Part shown: positions 9,720-20,840 of the stretch, piece by piece
How positions within the stretch are numbered: the stretch's first letter is position 1
Layout of the letters: every line of letters starts with the position of its first letter
NCBI GenBank assembly: GCA_947311845.1
Contig: CAMZMU010000048.1
Coordinates: 23,144,431-23,208,430, forward strand
DNA: 64,000 nt
Reading direction: 5' to 3'
Source of the DNA: Poa pratensis
Taxonomy: Eukaryota; Streptophyta; Magnoliopsida; Poales; Poaceae
Position numbers and translations under genes: made by a program
Notes under the pieces: model-generated
What the model was told of the DNA's origin: nothing
The model's input: only the letters and a program-made list of their open reading frames with translations
Database searches by the model: none

Positions 9720-11310
9720 ATAGCCGGGGAGCTATGCTGCAAAATTTTAAATCCAGATAAAATCTACACCACGAGACAATATCTAATGTGAATATTAGCC
9801 TTGTTTAATTTCACTCCTAAAATTTGAACTTTGAAGTAGGCAGTACATACAGTTAGGTTTGTCTTAATTTATTGTATGCGTGGAATGAATTTCGATTGAA
9901 ACATTTGTCATAGATTTTATCTAATGTGGTTTACTTTGTGTGAAATGGGAGATGTACCATTTTGCACCATATTAGTTGCACTTCTTTCCCAAACAATAAA
10001 TTTGGCACTTAGAAATTAAAAAAAAAGACAGTTTTTGTAACAAAAATTTAGAAACCCATTTTGGCAACATTGTTTTGGCAAGCTTCACATATGCCACAAA
10101 TATTGGCACTTCATCATGAAATAGCCATGACTTTACTTCTTTCGAGATTCTCTCGAGAATCTCGAGAGAATCTCTCGAGAATCTCGAGAGAATCTCGAAA
10201 GACATGAATGTTTATACACGATAGGCCGTTTTGTGAAGAATATTTTTTTTTTAAATGTCAGAATTCAAGTTTATCATTTTTCGTAGCTATTAGTACCCAT
10301 ACAACTACTCTATGCCAAAGGATTGGATCTTTCAAGATTTCTTCGATTTTTTTTCAAAATAGGGTTTAAATGGCCGACACATCTTTCCATAGCCATGTGT
10401 TGAATCTTCCACCACCCTATGCGGCTATTGCATAGATTCATAGTTTGATACAATAAATTGATCTTTTACAGTTTTTATGGCAAAACTATCACACATTTGT
10501 AATTCAAAACTGAATTACTTTTAGGAAATCGATTGAAAGTTAATTGAATGTACGAAATTAGTCATAAGACTATAAAATTCAAAATAATTATGAATTTTTC
10601 ATCCAATATGGTCCACGTTGTGTGAAAATTGGAGGGTGTCATTTTGCACCATACTATTTTCACTTCCTTCACGCAAAAAAACTCATTTTGACACTTATAA
10701 AATGGAAAATATTGTTTGTAACAAAAAGTTAAAAAAGTTCTTTTGGTGTGTTGTTTGGCATGATAAGATTTACCTGTGTGCAAAATATGGAATCTTTCTT
10801 TATCAAGAACTATGCCATCGGAATGGCCATGAACTTAGTCATACGTCATTAAAGTCGTGAATGATTATACCTGATAGGTCATTGTGTGAAAAAAAAAGTT
10901 AATGAAAAGTTGACACAATTCAAGTTTTTATTTTTTCCTGGCTTCTAATGCACACAAAAGAATCCACACTAAAGGATTATAGTTTTATATTTTATTTTTT
11001 TCAAAACAGGGTCAAAATGGCTGACACATCTTTACATAGCAATGGCTCATATCTTTCAGTGACAATTTTTAGGTCCAAAGTTTCACGCACTTGTTCGAAT
11101 TTCAATTAACTTTGTGAAATGGAAAAAAACATTGTAGTGTACGGAAAAAACTATTTTGGAATTAACCATCTAGAATGCTATACTTTATGTTAAAGTTGAA
11201 GAGATGTCATTTGACACCATACTAAACGACACTTAAAAATGGGAAATAATTATTGACGGAAAGTCAAAACCTTCTTTTGACAATATTGTTTGGATTCGAA
11301 AGATGTAGGG
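9720..11310. repeat. Degenerate tandem array, left block
   Basis: AT-rich sequence built of diverged units of roughly 0.5-0.7 kb. Landmarks recur in the same order: ATCCAATATGGT (near 9920, 10601, 11168), TTTTGCACCATA, TTTTTGTAACAAAA, TATGCCA...GGCCATGA, and TCAAAATGGC(T/C)GACACATCTTT (10366, 11010). The same units resume at 14477 after LecRK2. No coding sequence is evident. Confidence 0.7.
10141..10199. repeat. 59-bp near-perfect palindrome
   Basis: The 59 bases equal their own reverse complement except at the centre and one symmetric pair. It is built from repeated TCTCGAGA cores separated by AAT/ATT, so it is also a short tandem repeat with a period near 22. It could form a hairpin of almost 30 bp. 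It lies inside the degenerate array. Confidence 0.85.
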
Positions 11311-11463
11311 GTGGACCCCGTGAAGAAGAAAGACAAGAGCTAGGTCGGATGTTAATAGGCCAGGGAGGGCTGGGCTACGGGGAACAGTTGTGAGAGGAAG
11401 GGACCTGAAGCGGGAAGCGTAGCTCGTTACCGACCCCAGCCCCGTCCCTTAGGGTTCCACCGC

Positions 11464-11695
11464 CGCCGGCACCTCACCCAGAAGTGGATGTAGCCTATCA
11501 TGGGGTTGAACACACACGCGTCGGCTGGTCCAGTCTCAGGGGTGTCGCAGCGGAGGGCGACGAAGCCAGGCCGCGCTGCCAAGACGGGGTGGTAGAACTC
11601 GAAGAGGGTGGGGTACTTGGACAGGAAGGAGCGGAAAGGCTCGGGGAACGGCTCCTTGGAGTGGTCGGGGACGACGAACCGGTAGGTTCCATTCC
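11464..11695 (-). pseudogene. Captured exon fragment of unidentified gene
   Basis: On the minus strand an open stretch of about 85 codons reads RFVVPDHSKEPFPEPFRSF, then SKYPTLFEFYHPVLAA, GFVALRCDTPETGPADACV and FNPMIGYIHFW before running to a stop. Base composition (GC-rich, GC3-biased) and amino-acid content look like real grass coding sequence, unlike the AT-rich surroundings. There is no start codon of its own: at its 5' side it abuts the transposon arm sequence at about 11690, suggesting capture by that element family. I do not recognise the donor gene. Confidence 0.4.
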
Positions 11696-11880
11696 CGTAG
11701 TCAGTTTCGAGTTACGCTGACTGTAGCTTGTCAATTTTGAACCGATGTCGGAACTTTTTTAGACAAAGTTTATCGAATTCGTCACACTTGGTTGATCGTT
11801 TGAAATATCGTTTGATGAGGAGTTTAATTTCAAAATTACGCAAAACTTTTGTGTTGTAACTTTTTTTATTTCGGTTGTCA
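11690..11880. repeat. Third copy of the long-TIR arm
   Basis: Matches the inner part of the arms at 3650-3810 and 5230-5400 (TTCCATTCCCGTA, AATTTTGAACCGATGT, GGAACTTTTTTAGACAAA, GTTTGAAATAT) in the left-arm orientation. I found no inverted partner nearby, so this is a truncated element or the remaining arm of one. Confidence 0.6.
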
Positions 11881-12427
11881 TATACGAGCAAGTCTTATAA
11901 TGTTGGCAGTGTGAGCTTACATTGCGCTTACTTCACGTGTCTTCTTCAACCTGGCCAGCTCGCCGCGGTTAACTCTGTCGTTGTCGCGACGTTGTCTAGC
12001 TCACCGCTCTTTATGGTGTTGTCACGTAGATTGTTTAAGTGTGATGGTGTGAGGTAAGTACCACCTATACAACAGGTAAGACACAAACGATGTTGGAGGC
12101 CGGTATATGTCACGCAGTCACGCTCCATGTGGATGACAGAGTCAAATGATGTTGTGATGTTGGAGGCCATAAACTCACCGTTCTCTGAAGCAGATTACTC
12201 CGCCTCTGCCTTTTGTTCCTGCGAGCTGTCGTTTCACGTTTTCCAGGTTTCATTTCTCAATCGTTAGATTTTTCGCTGGTGTTTAACGAAAATTTAAGAT
12301 TTATTTCCAGTCAAGAAAAATTAAAGTCTAGAAAAACCGTTTGTAAAGAGGAGATGCAGCATAGAGACTGCTGGAGTAGTTTAAATACCTAGCTATTGGA
12401 ACTATTCCCCTACTTGGCATTCCAAGC
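11881..12427 (+). promoter_or_regulatory. Upstream region of LecRK2
   Basis: About 550 bp with no recognisable gene. A TATA-like TTTAAATA lies at about 12380-12387, some 41-48 bp before the chosen ATG, which would leave a very short leader; I regard it as a weak candidate. Nothing else stands out. Confidence 0.25.
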
Positions 12428-14476
12428 ATGAACCTGCAGAAAAAATGCAGTGCCATGACTGCTCGACTGTACGTGTCTATGTCCCTCCTACCACTTGTAC
12501 TCCTGATTAGCCTTCTTGGTGCCGCGTACAGCAGCAGTAATGACCACTTCGCGTACGACGGCTTCGCCGGCGCCAGCCTCGACCTGGACGGTGCGGCACG
12601 GGTCGCTCGAAACGGCCTCCTCGAGGTGACCAACGGCACGGCGGCCATGACCGGCCACGCGCTCCACCCGGTCCCTCTCCGCTTCCGGGAGACGCCAAGC
12701 AACGGTACCGCGCGCGTGCGGTCCTTCTCGACGGCCTTCGTGTTCGCCATAGTCTCGCCACACCTCCACCTGAGTAGCCACGGAATGGCTCTCTTCGTGT
12801 CTCATACCCGGGACTTCTCCACCGCCATGCCGTTCCAGTACCTGGGCCTCCTCAACGCCACCGACGGCAGTAGTTCGCGGAGTAACGGCCGCGTCCTAGC
12901 GGTTGAGCTCGACACGGTGCTCAACTACGAGCTCGGCGACATCGACAACAACCACGTCGGCATCGACGTCGGCAGCCTCAGGTCCGTGGCCGCCGCGAGC
13001 GCGGGCTACTATGACGACGAGCTCGACTCCCCGGTGCACTTCCGGAACGCGAGCCTGTTCAGCGGCGAATCCATGCAGGTGTGGGTGGACTACGACGGCC
13101 GCGCCATGGAGCTACACGTGACGTTGGCGCCCGCTGGAATGCGCAAGCCAAATAAGCCTCTCCTGTCGCATGCCATCGACCTATCAACGGTGGTGCCCGG
13201 CGAGGCGTACATCGGCTTCTCGGCTTCGACCGGCTTGCTGCCGTGCAGCCACTACGTGCTCGGTTGGAGTTTCAGCTTCGGCGAAGCCGCGCCGCCCCTC
13301 GACGTCTCCCGGCTGCCCAGCTTCCCTCGCCCAACAAATTCGAAGCCAAGATCACGAAAGGCGTTGGCGATCATGTTAGCCGCAGTCGCGGCCATGGTCA
13401 CGGTGGTGATCACGGTGGCCGTTGTGCTGGTGTTTGTGCGTCGGTGGATGGAGTACGCTGAGCTGCGTGAAGATTGGGAGGCAGAGTTTGAGGCGCGCCG
13501 GTTTTCGTACAAGAAGCTGTTCGACGCCACCGACGGTTTCTCGGGCAAGAGGCTGGTCGGAAAAGGCGGGTGCGGCGAGGTGTACAGGGGCGTGCTCAAG
13601 AGATGCAGGACGGAGGTGGCGGTGAAGAGGGTGTTCAACGAGTCGAGACGGGGGGCGAAGGAGTTCGTCGCCGAGGTCGCGAGCATGGGCAGAATAAGGC
13701 ACAGGAATCTCGTGCAACTGCTCGGCTACTGCCGCCGGCGCAAGGGAGACGAGCTCTTTCTTGTATACGAGTACATGCCCAATGGCAGCCTCGACAAGAA
13801 CTTGCACCAGCACGACGACGACCACCACCTGGTACCGTTGAGGTGGGATCAAAGGTTCCGGATCATCAAAGGCATCGCGTCAGGACTGTTTCACCTGCAC
13901 GAGGAGGGGGCGCAGGTGGTCGTGCACAGGGACATCAAGGCCAGCAACGTGCTCCTCGACGGCGAGATGAACGGCCGGCTCGGCGACTTCGGCCTCGCGA
14001 GACCGTGCGGCGGCAGATCAAGCGCCGGCACCACGGGAGTAGTCGGCACCACGGGGTACCTAGCACCGGAGCTGTTACGGACGGGTGAAGCCACCACAGC
14101 GACGGACGTGTTCGCCTACGGCGCCTTCCTCCTGGAGGTCGCGTGCGGTCAGAGGCCGGTGGAGCTGACGGCCACCGGGGAGACGTTGGTGCTGGTGGAG
14201 TACGTGCTCCGGCACTGGCACAACGGTTCGCTCACCCAAGCGGCGGACGCTAGGCTCGAAGGTGAGTACGACACCGAAGAGATGTGCCTAGCTTTGGAGT
14301 TGGGGCTGCTCTGCTCGCACCCGCTTGCGAGCGCGAGACCCAGCATGAGGCAGGTTGTGCAGTACCTACACGGCGGGGCATTGCTCCCGGAGCTGATGCC
14401 GATGCACCTAAGCGGACATACTATCCGCTCAGCTGCCCACCGACCGTTTGGCCTGCACACGATACAGACAAGTTAA
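12428..14476 (+). CDS. L-type lectin receptor-like kinase (LecRK2 of cluster)
   Basis: Intact single-exon receptor kinase, 682 aa. Hydrophobic signal sequence about 16-35 after a short basic N-terminus (a second Met at 10 could also serve as start); legume-lectin domain about 38-290 with VELDT and NNHVGID loops and several Asn-X-Thr/Ser sites; transmembrane helix about 313-337; kinase about 370-650 with glycine loop GKGGCGEV (378-385; Cys replaces the usual Phe), VAVKR lysine 400, HRDIKASN (500-507), DFG (520-522) and GTTGYLAPE (540-548). The activation segment is two residues longer than in its neighbours and rich in Gly/Ser. All catalytic residues are kept. It stands alone in a degenerate tandem array that stops about 1.1 kb upstream and restarts right after its stop codon, so its 3' UTR must lie in repeat sequence. 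Confidence 0.94.
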   Translation: MNLQKKCSAMTARLYVSMSLLPLVLLISLLGAAYSSSNDHFAYDGFAGASLDLDGAARVARNGLLEVTNGTAAMTGHALHPVPLRFRETPSNGTARVRSFSTAFVFAIVSPHLHLSSHGMALFVSHTRDFSTAMPFQYLGLLNATDGSSSRSNGRVLAVELDTVLNYELGDIDNNHVGIDVGSLRSVAAASAGYYDDELDSPVHFRNASLFSGESMQVWVDYDGRAMELHVTLAPAGMRKPNKPLLSHAIDLSTVVPGEAYIGFSASTGLLPCSHYVLGWSFSFGEAAPPLDVSRLPSFPRPTNSKPRSRKALAIMLAAVAAMVTVVITVAVVLVFVRRWMEYAELREDWEAEFEARRFSYKKLFDATDGFSGKRLVGKGGCGEVYRGVLKRCRTEVAVKRVFNESRRGAKEFVAEVASMGRIRHRNLVQLLGYCRRRKGDELFLVYEYMPNGSLDKNLHQHDDDHHLVPLRWDQRFRIIKGIASGLFHLHEEGAQVVVHRDIKASNVLLDGEMNGRLGDFGLARPCGGRSSAGTTGVVGTTGYLAPELLRTGEATTATDVFAYGAFLLEVACGQRPVELTATGETLVLVEYVLRHWHNGSLTQAADARLEGEYDTEEMCLALELGLLCSHPLASARPSMRQVVQYLHGGALLPELMPMHLSGHTIRSAAHRPFGLHTIQTS

Positions 14477-15353
14477 TCTGAAGAATCGGTGGAAGTGGTA
14501 ACTGTGTAAAATTCAAATTATTTGGTAATTTCCATCCAATATAGTCTCTACTTTGCGTGAGAATCGGAGAGGTTCCATTTTGCACAATATTATTCTCTCT
14601 TGCTTCACAAAACAAAAACCATTTTGACACATGGAAAATGGAAATACAATTTTTGTAACGAAAAGTTGGAAACTCCATTTGGCGATATGGTTTGACATGG
14701 CAAGTGCACCTATGTGCCAATGTGGGTTTTTATGAGCTATGCCATGAAAATGGCCATAACCCTTACCATTTGGCTTGAAAGTCATGATTTTTTATAATAA
14801 TGATAGGCCATTTTATGAAGGATTTTTTTTGAGAAGTTGTCAAAATTAGACTTCATCATTTTTCATGGATTACACATGAAAGGACTCTATGAAAAAGATT
14901 AACTGTTTATGTTTTTCAGCTTATTTTATTTTAGTAACAAGGTTAAAATGGTGGCACATCTTTTCAAATCGATCAATAATTTTTAAATGTGTGAAAGTAG
15001 GTAGAAAGCTAGAAAATTCAAAACTTTGGGGAATTTTCCATCTAATATGTGTGAAAATTGGAGAAGTGACATTTGATAATATTGTTTTGGATTATAAGCT
15101 TAACCTATGCTACAAATATGGACACTACCTAAAAGTGATCATGAATGTTTGATTTTTTTAAGTTATCAAAATTCATGTTTATCATTCTCCTGGCTACAAG
15201 TTTACATAAAAGGACTCCATGACAAATGAAATGATCGACTAGTTTTCAAATATTCTTTATAAAAAATTCAAAACGGGGTCAAAATGGTCGACTTATCTTT
15301 TCATATCAATAATTTGAATATTTTAACACGATTTGGGGCTACTTCATATATTC
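14477..15353. repeat. Degenerate tandem array, right block
   Basis: Continues the array seen at 9720-11310: ATCCAATATAGTCTC (14535), TTTTGCACAATATTATT, TTTTTGTAACGAAA, TGCCATGAAAATGGCCATAA, GGTTAAAATGGTGGCACATCTTTTC (about 14941), then a further shorter unit ending with GTCAAAATGGTCGACTTATC (15278). No coding sequence. Confidence 0.65.
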
Positions 15354-16316
15354 ATACTTGGTGATGACTTCTGACAGCACCAAAGTAAAACGTCTGGCAC
15401 ATAGTAATCTAATATTCCCATGGTTTAAAGGACATGCACATACGTTAACACATATGATATTGCTAACAACGTTGTGGCGATATGATCTCGTAGTGTACGA
15501 ATTGGTTGGGTATGTCCAACATTCATTGTTCTGACAATGATTATGCCCATGATAAGAAAAACATGATGATCATGCAACACCTGAGATTAGTCTTAGAGAC
15601 AAGACTAGGGAACTATTTTGCGTTTTTATTTTCCCCCGTGCATATAAGTTCTGCTCTGAATCTCACATTGAAAAGCATAATAGTTATAGCACATAATTAT
15701 AACATTATTTATGAGCATAGATATAAATAGAACATTTATTATTATCTCCGAGGCATATCTCTATCCTCGTTGGCCGGATAGGTGATGATGGTAGAAGCGC
15801 CAACGTCGAGTTTGCACACTTCGGTGGAACCATTTATGATAATATCGACACGTGTTTGCGTGGTACCATTGTTGAAGGTGGTAGCTCGAATCTCGTTTTT
15901 GGGATGAAAATACCGAGGTAGATCTATGGTTAGACTCGTCATCATCGGTGCACATGTGACTATTCCTTGTTGAAGGTTTTGCCTTTAGGCTGTGTTTATT
16001 TTTATTTATGGTTTATACCATATAGTTAGTGGTAGGCTGGTTGAGATACTGTTGCGATACATGAGTTATCGGGTTTGTTTTCTTGCATCTTCTTAACTTT
16101 GCAATAATATTTAGATTGTGTGCATCGTTTCGATGTAGAGGTCGGGCCTTTCTCTCCTTTGCGAGAGATAATCAAGGGACTCGATGCAGTGTATGTCCAC
16201 TATTTTTGTTTTCGTAAGTATTTATGTTTAAACAAGTTTATACTCTAGCAGAAGCAACACTGGATTGTTTGAAGGCAGTCAAACGACAGCCCAGTCCTGT
16301 AGGTGAACTATGAATA
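15354..16316. other. Unclassified stretch with one small open frame
   Basis: Holds a 67-codon open frame on the minus strand (15742-15945: MMTSLTIDLPRYFHPKNEI..., ending NEDRDMPRR) that I do not recognise; its composition is coding-like but it has no visible exon partners, so it may be a gene fragment. From about 15985 to 16200 the sequence resembles the 3' part of a grass non-LTR element (GTGTGCATCGTTTCGATGTAGAGG), without a clear tail. Nothing else was identified. Confidence 0.25.
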
Positions 16317-16893
16317 CTAGCACAATACCCGTGCGTTGCTACGGGTGAATACATGACAAACATATACAATGTCAAATCTAGAACTTTCACATGTGAATAT
16401 ATATAGTGTGGCCTTGTTCTCGTATAAATTCATTTATTTTTTTGATAGAAAAATTGACAGGCATTAAATGCAAGACACGAGAAAATCGGTGTATATGAAA
16501 CAAACAAATTAAGCTACTAAGCTGGATCAACATTTTTTTTCTTTTCAGGACAGTATATATATCCTGTGCTGGTCAAACAATTTTCTAGTATAAATAATGC
16601 TGAAAATTCTAAATTTTCTAATTCAGTTGAAAAGAATTGGCTCATTTCAATTTCAATAATAAAATGCGAATCTTCTTCCAGGCCAATGTGTGATCTCCGG
16701 TACCAGCACCAATATACGATGACTACATGAGAATTGCCTGAAGATTGTGCTGGTGCTGTAGTAGTACCATGGCATCAGAATTCAGAAGCCGTGTGAGGTC
16801 ACAAACTGTGACAAATAGTAGCACTTTGCCATGAAACCATATCTGCATCCTGGCCTTCTCTTGCTTTTGCCATCCAACCATATCCCGTTCAAC

Positions 16894-17402
16894 TCACCAG
16901 TAGTCACCACGACAGCAAGAGCCATCCGGGAATTCATGATAGATATTTGTGTCGCCTACAACAATCCTCCGCCCTGAATATTTTGATATCAACTTTAGCG
17001 CATGATGGCAGGCCAGCCTGACATTATGCTTGTCAGGCGTCGTCGTCGTTCTCCTTGACGCCAGAGAAATTGGATCAGCCTGGTTTCTTGGGTCGACAAC
17101 GGGTTCGCCAATATTTCTCGAGAGGACTTCGGACACTTCATGAATGGCCTTGCTCTGAGGGTGCGCCATGTCCCTTTCGACAAAACTGCAGGCGATGACA
17201 TGGTCGGCAATCTGTCGAACAACCTCTCCGTGTCGTCCAGCATGCTGAGCCTGGCCTAGAACGTGAGGAGCGACTTGCCCGTGTAAACGTCGGCCCCCGC
17301 CGCGCCAAGCCTGACCGCTAGCTGCCGAGTGCGCGGCGCGGCCGGCCTCGAGGTCGCCGAGCCGCTCGCAGCACTTGACGACGACACGGAAGGTGAAGCG
17401 GT
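16894..17402 (-). pseudogene. PPR-DYW protein fragment captured in Helitron
   Basis: On the minus strand the start reads DRFTFRVVVKCCERLGDLEAG, typical of pentatricopeptide repeats (organelle RNA-editing factors). A frame change follows, giving GADVYTGKSLLTF, a TAG stop where PPR proteins have Tyr, then ARLSMLDDTERLFDRLP. After an internal deletion the frame carries RDMAHPQSKAIHEV, then LACHHALKLISKYSG and finally RRIVVGDTNIYHEF...GDYW and a stop: the C-terminal DYW deaminase tail. The Cys after LA matches the zinc-ligand context of the family, but the HxE catalytic motif is not present, having fallen in the deleted part. A gypsy-type LTR begins 5 bp upstream of the fragment, so the break there may be from that insertion. 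Confidence 0.75.
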
Positions 17403-17406
17403 CGGG

Positions 17407-19177
17407 TGATGCATGTAAAATGCATACATGAACTTTACATTTTATTACATGTTATTCCATATTATTTGCATCATATAAGGGTTATATTCATGATTTATAT
17501 TGAGTTTTGGGGATAATTAACAACTCCCCCATTTTTCTGGAATTAACCTTGCGCTGTCAGAAAACCCCTTTTTCTATATTTTGATGTTTCAGGAACCCAA
17601 ACGACGTCCAAATGACCTGAAACTTTACGGGGATCATTTTTTTGGAAGGAACGAAACGTAGGCGCAAAGGAATCGAATAAACGGAGACCAGAAGGCCAAA
17701 AGGGGTGGGCCCACGCGGCCAAGGACATCCTGGCCCTCGGGCCTCCGCTGCCGTCGATCTTTCTTCCCGAAGCTTCGTATTGACCTAAAAACGACTATAT
17801 ATAGACCCCCCAGGGTTTTCGCGAAAGAGAGCGCCGCAGAAACACAGAAACCACGAAACAGAGATCTGGAGCTGAAGATTGGAGGGGGAAAACTCCGGCG
17901 GGGCGCTGCCGGTGTGGTCTCCTTCCCCTCCAACAACATCTCCACCGACACCATGATGAAGAGGGAGTAGTCCACCCCTGGACTATGGGTTTGTGGAAGT
18001 AACTTATGTATCTCTCCTCTCTATGAGCTTCACTAATTAGTACCGTATGAGTTGAACATGATTACGGTCATCTATGTAATTCCTTTGTGGTGGATCTTTA
18101 TTATGAGTTAATACATGTTTGAGATTGCAATGGTTTTGTTTCAGTTATGAAAGTAGATGCATATTATGTACCCCATTCTTATTTACTTGTCATGATCAAG
18201 CATGTTTATGAGAGCATGTGAGGGGGAACGTGTGCATTAGTTGGAGTAACGGGGGGTGGCTAGTGCAGTGAACGTGAGAGAAAGTTCAGCGATCCACTTG
18301 GGTTTTCTACCTTACTTTGTTGCCTCACTAGGGATAAACAAAAATACCATGCTACCGGAGAGTGGATGTGACCTTTGCCACTATCTCCATGACTAGATCT
18401 AGCATGTTCTTATTTTAACTTCATGTCATTGGACTTATTGCTATGCTCTGATTTATCTTAATTACTAAGGTGTTATGATTTAGTTCGCATCTTGGTGGAG
18501 CATAAGAGAGAGAACAACTTATACTTGAGATCTCTATGTTAGGACGTGATGCCCATATTATTAATAACTTGTCAAACCATGTCTTGACATCTTACATGTT
18601 AATTTTAGTGTTCCATTGTCTACCACGTTATCAAGAGAGTGCATTTGTGAAACCATGAACCTCGGTCCATTTTTAATCATAAGAAACACCTTTCCAATAC
18701 TTTTATCACCACTTTTGTTTGCTGCCATTATTAAATCCGAAAATACAAAAACACTTTTACATCTTGCATTCATCATAAAAAACCCAAAAATATCATTTAT
18801 CATTACTACCATCATCCTTGCATATTTATTTTACCATCATTGCATATTTACTACTGTTTGCATATTTATTTTATTATCATTCTCACACCTTGTGCTTGAC
18901 AACCACTTGGTGAGGTTGAGCGCACAAAACAATTTATTTTGTTGCAGGTTCTCAAGAGAAGGATAAGGAGATAACACCTGAAATACTGGTTCCCCGAGAG
19001 TTCGATATTAAACCCTCGAGTCACCCCTCGTGGGGAAAACTGTCTTCCACTACTACATACACTCTGCACTTGGAGTCTCAACCTAACCCATTTACTTTTC
19101 ACGCAGGTAACCACACGAAGGGCTGTCAAGACCGTTTTCCTGGCGCCGTTGTGGGGTAACTACGTGAAGGGCCATCA
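17407..19177 (+). repeat. LTR of gypsy-type retrotransposon
   Basis: Begins TGATGCATGTAAAATGCA and ends ...GGGCCATCA, followed after ten bases by a primer site. Same family as the LTRs at 37860-39410 and 47420-48862: shared blocks include the first 100 bp, the GGTCCCACGCGG-like block, CGCGAAAG, CACGAAACAGAGA, CACTAATTAGTACCGTATGAG and CATGATTACGGTCATC. The 3' end with primer-site start is tandemly duplicated (GGCGCCGTTGTGGGGTAAC at about 19142 and GGCGCCGTTGCCGGGG at 19189), so the true end could also be about 19132. No matching second LTR lies in the Helitron. Confidence 0.75.
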
Positions 19178-19187
19178 AGACGTTTTC

Positions 19188-19205
19188 TGGCGCCGTTGCC
19201 GGGGA
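19188..19205 (+). other. Primer binding site, tRNA-Asp type
   Basis: TGGCGCCGTTGCCGGGGA is complementary to the 3' end of plant tRNA-Asp and lies ten bases after the LTR end, the position expected for minus-strand priming. Confidence 0.8.
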
Positions 19206-19499
19206 ACCATAGCTGAAAGGTTTATCCAAGGATCACTCACATCAAGTCAACTTCATCACCAACTTGTGTAACAACCTAAGCTTGGGGAAGTTGCACCTAC
19301 GTGAGCACCATCTTTCCATCTTTACCTACAATCATTTTATTTTGTTTTGTTCTTGTCTTGCATATCATATTTATATTTCGGTTTGCATATTTATATTCAG
19401 TTTTACATTTTTGTGTTGCATTTGTTATTTCGAGTTGCATTAGTGTCATTTTACTTTCAGTTTTGCATAAAAAATTAAAAACACATAAAAACTTGCTCA

Positions 19500-19916
19500 A
19501 TGGAGAAAAGAATTTTTTGGCCATTTAGTGTTAAGAATTTTCCTCAAGATAGGAATTTCCCTGTTAAAAAATTTGAGATAGATCCTAATGTGACTAAATT
19601 GATTTTTGAAAATCGTTTTTCTGGGAAACCGAAAGAAGATGCTCTTCAACATCTTAGTAAATTTAATGAAAGATGCAAAGAATTAAACCAGATTCATGCC
19701 AATGCTAATGTGATCAAAGTAAAGCTTTTTACTTATTCCTTGGCTGGAAAAGCTCTAGATTGGATATTAAAATGGCCACCTGAAAATTTTAGCAATTGGT
19801 TTAATTTGAAAGCTGCTTTCATCGAGAGGTTTTGTTTTTCAGCCATGGTTTATAATATTAGAGAAATAGTTATCACCTTTAAACAAAATAAGGAAGAAAC
19901 CTTTGTTAAAACTTGG
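19500..19916 (+). pseudogene. Gypsy-type gag fragment
   Basis: Reads MEKRIFWPFSVKNF, then a retrotransposon gag core (FENRFSGKPKEDALQHL, FNERCKEL, FTYSLAGKALDWILKWP, FNLKAAFIERF). It lies 300 bp downstream of the tRNA-Asp primer site and in the same orientation, so it belongs to that LTR. The frame loses homology at about 19917, where Cassandra-related sequence begins; the zinc knuckle and all of pol are missing. The open frame continues to 20042 only by chance. Non-functional. Confidence 0.75.
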
Positions 19917-19917
19917 G

Positions 19918-20271
19918 AAAGCTCCACATGTCCACCCACTGACCCGCACACGCCCGAGTTACCGCGAGGGTCGGCTCTGATACCAAATGTAACACCCCGG
20001 CCTACCCCCGGGCCGGGCCTGTCACCCCTGCCAGCTCTCTAGGATCTCAAGACTGGCCCCACAGATCAACACCGGTCTTTTCTGCGCACTTTGTCCTCAC
20101 TCGTGCGCACCCGGGAAGTACTTCCCGGTCGGTCACCCATCCTTGGGAGTGCTCCGGACCAAGCACGCTTAAACTCGGAGTTCCTTCCAGATAAGTTTCC
20201 GGAAAAGAAGTTGCAACTTGTTGATATGAGTATTCTATCAATCCTGTTAAGCCCTGAGCCAGGATCTCACA
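19918..20271 (-). mobile_element. Cassandra-type TRIM fragment with 5S rRNA-like LTR
   Basis: On the minus strand an LTR runs from TGTGAGATCCTGG (20271) to GGGGTGTTACA (19988), 284 bp. It is followed immediately by TTTGGTATCAGAGCC, the initiator tRNA-Met primer site, and a stub of internal domain to about 19918. The LTR contains a 5S rRNA-like block (20103-20183) in sense orientation, including AAGCGTGCTTGG and GGATGGGTGACC, which cover the 5S internal control region. This combination (short LTR, 5S insert, tRNA-Met site) defines Cassandra elements. The 3' LTR is missing and the internal domain is joined to the gag fragment. Confidence 0.78.
20103..20183 (-). other. 5S rRNA-derived segment within Cassandra LTR
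   Basis: Matches the 3' two thirds of plant 5S rRNA with mismatches (AGTTTAAGCGTGCTTGG, CAAGGATGGGTGACC, GGGAAGT). It is not a genuine 5S gene: the 5' portion diverges, it is flanked by LTR sequence, and there is a single copy. Confidence 0.75.
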
Positions 20272-20840
20272 TAGGTGCGGCGCTCGGAGCCGTCGCCAGC
20301 GAAGGTGGGGGCGAAAGGCTTTCCGCGACCAGTCCCTCTCCTCTGGTCTCTAGCGGCGCCTCGCTAACCTCGCCTCGCCTCGCTAGGCTCGCGTGGCTGA
20401 TTGGCAGCTGGGCGCCTCGATCCGTGGTGCTCGTCGACGGTGCTGGCCGCGAGGGATTACGGCGGGATCCGGCGCTGTGTGGCGTTGTGGATAGGAGGCG
20501 TCTGGGTCGGCGGCTGCGGATAGGAGTGGCGCCAGGGTGCGGTGCTGGAGTGGCCATGGGGAGGAAGGGCTGGGATCGCAGGGAGGCGTCCATGCACGGC
20601 CAGAGAGACCGACGGCCATGGGTGCTGACTTGAGATTTTGGATCGAGGAGCTGCCTGCTCGCTCGGGAACGAAGCATTACGGGGACTACGGGATAATTTA
20701 CAACTAGAGGATTTGCAGCCGCGAGAGGCTCAAGCGAACCGGTAAGTCTAACTTAGCGGTGGCAAAGTGTGTAATTATTTCCTAGATCAGCCTAGCGATG
20801 AGGGGTAAAATCGGAAAGTGAAAAACAGAGCATCACCTCA
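20272..20840. other. GC-rich Helitron cargo, origin unknown
   Basis: Between the Cassandra LTR and the Helitron 5' end. Very GC-rich with open frames on both strands (for example 20267-20677 on the minus strand) of low-complexity Arg/Pro/Ser composition. It may be a captured 5' UTR or first exon, but no protein family is recognisable. Confidence 0.3.

Noticed and set aside
20103..20183. 5S rRNA gene
   Set aside because: Only part of 5S with mismatches, single copy and embedded in a Cassandra-type LTR next to a primer site.
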